Positions 7,724 through 10,527 of a stretch of 10,527 nucleotides of DNA are shown here, piece by piece (within the stretch, counting starts at the first letter, position 1; each line of letters starts with the position of its first letter). Both the position numbers and the translations under genes were made by a program. The notes beneath the pieces were generated by a model. It did not search any database and had not been told where the DNA came from. It saw only the letters and a program-made list of their open reading frames with translations. The stretch lies in NCBI GenBank assembly GCA_902783085.1, contig CACZPT010000154.1, positions 1-10,527 on the forward strand, read 5' to 3'. Source of the stretch: an uncultured Methanobrevibacter sp. GTDB taxonomy: Archaea; Methanobacteriota; Methanobacteria; Methanobacteriales; Methanobacteriaceae.

Positions 7724-7996
7724 ATGATAACAATCTGGCCACAATATTTAAATAAAGATTTATCACGAAATGAAGGACGTAAAATTGCAAAAGAATATGC
7801 AGTTAAAAATCCAACAGTAAATGATATTGAAAAGGCCTTAAAAAGACTTAATTTACAATATAATATACAAAAAGAATATTCATATCCTGGAAAATGGTAT
7901 GAAAAATCCGGTCGAGTCCTTGTTGAGAGCGATATGGCTAAACTAGAGTTAATTAAACAAATCAGCCTAAAAATTAAAGAATCAAAAAACAGATAA
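7724..7996 (+). CDS. srp19: Signal recognition particle subunit SRP19
   Basis: This 90-residue protein is the archaeal SRP19 subunit, which binds helices 6 and 8 of 7S RNA and prepares it for SRP54 binding. The start TIWPQYLNKDLSRNEGRKIA is the family signature (IWPxYxDxxxSRxEGRxI), followed by AVKNPTVNDIEKALKRL, YSYPGKWYEKSGRVLVE and a lysine-rich tail, all expected for RNA binding. Length is normal for archaea (about 85-100). GGTGA at about 7714-7718 overlaps the end of glf and supports the start. It is co-oriented with genes of unrelated function; only one base separates it from the next gene, so the two are probably cotranscribed. The 7S RNA gene is not in this window. Confidence 0.96.
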   Translation: MITIWPQYLNKDLSRNEGRKIAKEYAVKNPTVNDIEKALKRLNLQYNIQKEYSYPGKWYEKSGRVLVESDMAKLELIKQISLKIKESKNR

Positions 7997-7997
7997 T

Positions 7998-9596
7998 ATG
8001 GAAATTCCTAAATTAATGAAAGAAAAATATGCACAAGCAAAAGAACTCATCGAAAAAAGCAGTGATATTAAAATATACACACACATTGACTGTGATGGAA
8101 TTTGCTCAGGTGCAATTCTTTCAACAATTCTCGATAGACTAAACAAACCCCATGATATTGATTTTGTTAATTTAGATGTCTTAGATAATCTAGAATTAGA
8201 CCATGAACTAACTATATTCTCAGATTTAGGTTCCGGCCAAAACATTGACATGCATGCAAAAAAAGGCCAAAAAATAATAGTCCTAGACCACCACCCACCC
8301 CTAAGAGACATAAATTATGGGAAAAATAAAGATTATACATATCTAGAAATCAATCCAAATCACTATGGAATTGACGGATCATATTATGTTTGTGGCGGAG
8401 GACTGTGTTATTTTCTTTCAAAAGAATTCGGATATAAAGATTTAAGCTGGATTGGAATCCTATCAGCTATTGGAGATATGCAAAATAATAAAACCGGACA
8501 TTTTGAAGGACTAAATAAAATAATTCAGGAAGACGCAATAAATGAAGGTTATCTTGAATTAGAAAAAAACGACCTGAATATATATGGGCGAAATACACGA
8601 GAATTATTTATTGCACTTTCCTATTTTAGTGATGTTACACTACCCATTACCAATAATCAAAATGAAACAAAAGCATTATTAGATGAACTTGCAATTGACT
8701 CAACAATAACTAATATAACACCCGAAGAAAAAGATGTATTGGAAAAAATAGGTATAATATGTAAAGATAACACCCACACATTTTCAAGACAAGACAGAGG
8801 AATTTTAAACCGTGAACTTGACTCAATTAGAAAAGCACAAACCTTACCAATCTATTTAAATAAAGACGAATTCATGATTCTAAATAGTATTTCCCAAAGA
8901 ATAAAGCGAAAAACATTATCCGAGCTTACAAATGCAGAAAAAGGTAAATTATACAATAGCTTAAATCGAATGATTGCAAATGCAGTTCCTGGAAAATACG
9001 TTAAATATATTCCATCCATATTAATCGGAGATTCCTATACCTTTCTTTTAGAAGACCCAGCAAGTTTTTTAAGAGATGGTGCTGAATTTTCAACCGCAAT
9101 GAATGCATGTGGTAGAAACAAAGAAGAAAAAATAGCTATGGAAGTTTTAAAAGGAGATCGACAATGGGCATTAATAGAACTTGAAAATATAAGTAGAACC
9201 CACAGATACAATCTCGCAACATCAATGGAAAAAGTAACTTCCAAAGGCAATATAAAAGAACTTGAAAACTTCCAATACTTTGATGGAGATGGAATTAAAC
9301 CCGAAATTGTTGGAACAATAACCGGCATGATTTTAGGATATTGTAACTGGAAAAAACCCATTATTGGATTTACACAAATTGAAAACAGTGATGGGCTTAA
9401 AGTATCCCTTAGATGTTCACGATTTTTATCATATGATGGAATTCATTTTGGAAACATAATACGTGAAGTATCTAGTGACATTGGAGGTACCGGTGGAGGT
9501 CACTCAATGGCATGTGGTGCCTATATTCCAATAAATAAAAAATCAGAATTTTTAAATAAATTCAATAAAGCTCTAGAAGGCAAAATTGACAATTAA
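7998..9596 (+). CDS. DHH/DHHA1 phosphoesterase, archaeal RecJ-like
   Basis: This 532-residue protein carries the metal-binding motifs of the DHH superfamily: HIDCDG (His29, Asp31, Asp33), SDLGSG (Asp76), LDHHPP (97-99) and AIGDMQ (Asp160). A C-terminal DHHA1 domain ends with the glycine-rich substrate-binding motif GGTGGGHSMACGAYI (496-510). This is the arrangement of RecJ-like single-strand nucleases, which in archaea include the GINS-associated nuclease GAN and related RNA/DNA exonucleases; which type this is cannot be told from sequence. It is longer than typical GAN proteins (about 460-480), with an insertion of unclear role between the two domains. The cytoplasmic enzyme would use Mn/Mg ions. 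It starts one base after the srp19 stop with no clear ribosome binding site, so translation is probably coupled to srp19; Met7 is an alternative start. It is the last gene of the operon. Confidence 0.9.
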   Translation: MEIPKLMKEKYAQAKELIEKSSDIKIYTHIDCDGICSGAILSTILDRLNKPHDIDFVNLDVLDNLELDHELTIFSDLGSGQNIDMHAKKGQKIIVLDHHPPLRDINYGKNKDYTYLEINPNHYGIDGSYYVCGGGLCYFLSKEFGYKDLSWIGILSAIGDMQNNKTGHFEGLNKIIQEDAINEGYLELEKNDLNIYGRNTRELFIALSYFSDVTLPITNNQNETKALLDELAIDSTITNITPEEKDVLEKIGIICKDNTHTFSRQDRGILNRELDSIRKAQTLPIYLNKDEFMILNSISQRIKRKTLSELTNAEKGKLYNSLNRMIANAVPGKYVKYIPSILIGDSYTFLLEDPASFLRDGAEFSTAMNACGRNKEEKIAMEVLKGDRQWALIELENISRTHRYNLATSMEKVTSKGNIKELENFQYFDGDGIKPEIVGTITGMILGYCNWKKPIIGFTQIENSDGLKVSLRCSRFLSYDGIHFGNIIREVSSDIGGTGGGHSMACGAYIPINKKSEFLNKFNKALEGKIDN

Positions 9597-9628
9597 TTTA
9601 AATCCCCCATTTTAGATATCATTAAAAA

Positions 9629-9894
9629 CTAAAAAAAATATGAATAAATAGATTTCACTTCAAATCCTAAAGGATTCTTATAGCGGTTAACCATTACTTC
9701 TACTTCACATTTTTTGAAGCTTGTTATTCTTAGTATGTCTTTTGAGTATCACAAATGAATGCAGAATCATTTTTATAATACACGTAGAAACCATTAGCCA
9801 CATTAATTACAAATTTTAGAAAATCCATTGATATTGGAATCAATCCTATAATACCAAGAGAAATTAGTAAAAAAAATATAATGAGGCTTATAAT
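9629..9894 (-). pseudogene. Frameshifted relic of a small membrane protein
   Basis: On the minus strand an open frame from 9894 to 9733 reads a hydrophobic stretch (SLIIFFLLISLGIIGLIPIS) and then MDFLKFVINVANGFYVYYKN up to a TAA at 9732-9730. The neighbouring frame is open from 9748 to a TAG at 9631-9629 and continues with DILRITSFKKCEVEVMVNRY and KNPLGFEVKSIY. The two halves overlap at 9748-9733, so a single one-base indel there would join them into one protein of about 85 residues or more: membrane segment followed by a small basic soluble domain. No ATG precedes the hydrophobic part; a TGA at 9897-9895 closes the frame. I do not recognise the family. It could be an unrelated pair of chance frames, but the protein-like composition of both halves argues against that. 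Confidence 0.4.
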
Positions 9895-9896
9895 TC

Positions 9897-10121
9897 AATT
9901 TTACATAGTGTTGTAGTATGTTTTATATTAGGATTTGTTATTATGTTATCTACATTCTTTTTAATATATATTCTAGTTTTAATGTATGCAACTTCTACCA
10001 TAGATTTATCACTTGAATATATACAACCCATGTTTACATTTTCATTTGTTTTTCTCTTTTCCAATTTATTCGTAAGTACCCTGCAAGCAGAAGGAAACTC
10101 GAAAACATCCACAACCACACC
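9897..10121. other. No recognisable gene
   Basis: Overlapping open frames on both strands (plus 9943-10191, minus 10166-9888) lack ribosome binding sites. The plus frame is hydrophobic (LSTFFLIYILVLMYATS) mainly because of T-richness. The right part, from about 10075, is clearly less A/T-rich than its surroundings and leads into the tnpB relic. Nothing here can be called as a gene. Confidence 0.4.
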
Positions 10122-10234
10122 CATCTTAACTACCCAACTTGTAAAAGTTGAGGATTCTAACTTCACAGGCCGTATACTCCTGCGAGCATAGGATTACCCC
10201 ACTATCCCTTCGTTTCGAAAGTTCAGACAACTTC
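10122..10234 (-). pseudogene. Decayed 3-prime end of an IS200/IS605-type tnpB with element right end
   Basis: Reading the minus strand from 10232, the frame gives CLNFRNEGIVG, a stop (TAA at 10196-10194), then SYARRSIRPVKLESSTFTSW. NFRNEG resembles the INIRNEG that follows the zinc finger at the C-terminus of TnpB proteins, and RPVKLE(S/A)STF resembles their extreme C-terminal tail (PVKxEAS-like). Directly after it the hairpin CAACTT-TTAC-AAGTTG (minus strand, 10150-10135) is followed by GGGTAGTT, the usual layout of IS200/IS605 right ends, where the same DNA encodes the 3-prime part of the omega (guide) RNA. The in-frame stop and absence of the catalytic and zinc-finger parts upstream show it is a dead fragment. 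The call rests on pattern memory, not an alignment. Confidence 0.45.
10133..10152. repeat. Short perfect hairpin at tnpB-relic end
   Basis: CAACTT (10135-10140), a four-base loop, and AAGTTG (10145-10150) form a perfect 6-bp stem. Its position just beyond the TnpB-like C-terminal residues fits the subterminal hairpin recognised by IS200/IS605 TnpA and folded into omega RNA. Confidence 0.45.
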
Positions 10235-10363
10235 AATTAATATTGCTTTTTAAACTTGGTTATTGTTGAAAAAGTTTAATTTAACATTGTCATTGTCAAT
10301 TATTATTAATATCATATTACTATCTAAAGTTATTTAGAGAGCATTTAAAAGTATTCAAAACTT

Positions 10364-10406
10364 GTGCAATTCACCATGACTTAAAGAAGTCATGGTATTC
10401 TTGCAC
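10364..10406. repeat. Two-step inverted repeat / stem-loop
   Basis: GTGCAA (10364-10369) pairs with TTGCAC (10401-10406). Inside, ACCATGACTT (10373-10382) pairs perfectly with AAGTCATGGT (10387-10396) around a loop AAAG, with a 3 x 4 base internal loop between the stems. It lies 15 bases beyond the stop of the minus-strand fragment that follows. It could be that gene's terminator, though no T-run follows on the minus strand, or a subterminal hairpin of a mobile element. The structure is certain; the role is not. Confidence 0.65.
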
Positions 10407-10421
10407 TATTTAGATAAATAT

Positions 10422-10527
10422 TTATTTCCAATTAAGTATTTGTTCTGCAGTAAAATCAAACATCTCAACTAATTCATCAACACAATATCTTGAATCATTA
10501 GCCAATTTATTTAAAACACTCAAACTA
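10422..10527 (-). CDS. C-terminal 34 codons of an unknown gene, possibly a truncated transposase or HTH protein (cut by window edge)
   Basis: From the window edge the minus strand is open for 34 codons to TAA at 10424-10422, reading SLSVLNKLANDSRYCVDELV then EMFDFTAEQILNWK. The segment CVDELVEMFDFTAEQILNWK looks like a helix-turn-helix (hydrophobic helix, turn, recognition helix ending in NWK), the style usually found near the N-terminus of transposases and regulators. If so, the stop directly after the HTH would make this a broken transposase. No conserved domain can be named with certainty. Confidence 0.35.
   Translation of the reverse strand, partial: SLSVLNKLANDSRYCVDELVEMFDFTAEQILNWK

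Noticed and set aside
7982..8311. Minus-strand open frame over the srp19/DHH junction
   Set aside because: It covers the conserved DHH motifs on the other strand, so it is a shadow frame.
9035..9361. Minus-strand open frame inside the DHH gene
   Set aside because: Antisense to the conserved gene; no supporting start signals.
9888..10166. Minus-strand 92-codon frame starting GTG
   Set aside because: Only its first residues (VKLESSTFTSW) look protein-like, and they belong to the decayed tnpB end; the rest has no family resemblance.
9943..10191. Plus-strand 82-codon frame with hydrophobic N-terminus
   Set aside because: No Shine-Dalgarno or promoter; hydrophobicity follows from T-rich DNA, and its second half is antisense to the tnpB-like relic.
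1..10527. CRISPR array, tRNA or rRNA genes
   Set aside because: No evenly spaced direct repeats and no tRNA or rRNA-like conserved blocks were seen on either strand.

Overview
The window looks like chromosome of a low-GC methanogenic archaeon, most likely Methanobacteriales (Methanobrevibacter or Methanosphaera type). The signs are archaeal SRP19, an archaeal RecJ-like DHH/DHHA1 protein, very AT-rich DNA with AGA-dominated arginine codons, TATA-type promoter boxes together with AGGA/GGTGA ribosome binding sites, and cell-surface sugar genes. The genus is an inference from these features, not from a database search.

Left part (1-3142): a minus-strand fragment, cut by the window edge, is the N-terminus of a CDP-glycerol/ribitol-type polyol-phosphate transferase. 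An 88-base divergent promoter region separates it from a plus-strand pair whose genes overlap by 20 bases: a short, divergent glycyl radical enzyme (GRE, 681 aa, catalytic Cys346 in a CWEP motif, radical Gly653 in RVWGF) and its radical-SAM activase (236 aa). This pair is the most interesting system in the window. All catalytic signatures are present, but the GRE does not look like pyruvate formate-lyase and its substrate cannot be read from the sequence.

Middle (3143-4751): a monocistronic gene encodes a membrane-anchored, Asn/Ser-rich, probable beta-helix surface protein. It is followed by a perfect 26-base palindrome with a T-run, a likely terminator, and then the promoter of the next operon.

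Right-middle (4752-9596): five tightly packed genes form a probable operon: uroporphyrinogen-III synthase (hemD), a family-2 glycosyltransferase, UDP-galactopyranose mutase (glf), SRP19 and a RecJ-like DHH phosphoesterase. It mixes heme/F430 precursor synthesis, galactofuranose-type glycan synthesis, protein targeting and nucleic-acid metabolism. Spacings run from an 11-base overlap to a 9-base gap.

Right end (9597-10527): about 930 bases without an intact gene. It contains a frameshifted membrane-protein relic (minus), a decayed 3-prime end of an IS200/IS605-type tnpB with its terminal hairpin (minus), a strong two-step stem-loop, and the last 34 codons of a minus-strand gene with a helix-turn-helix look. 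It reads as a graveyard of mobile elements.
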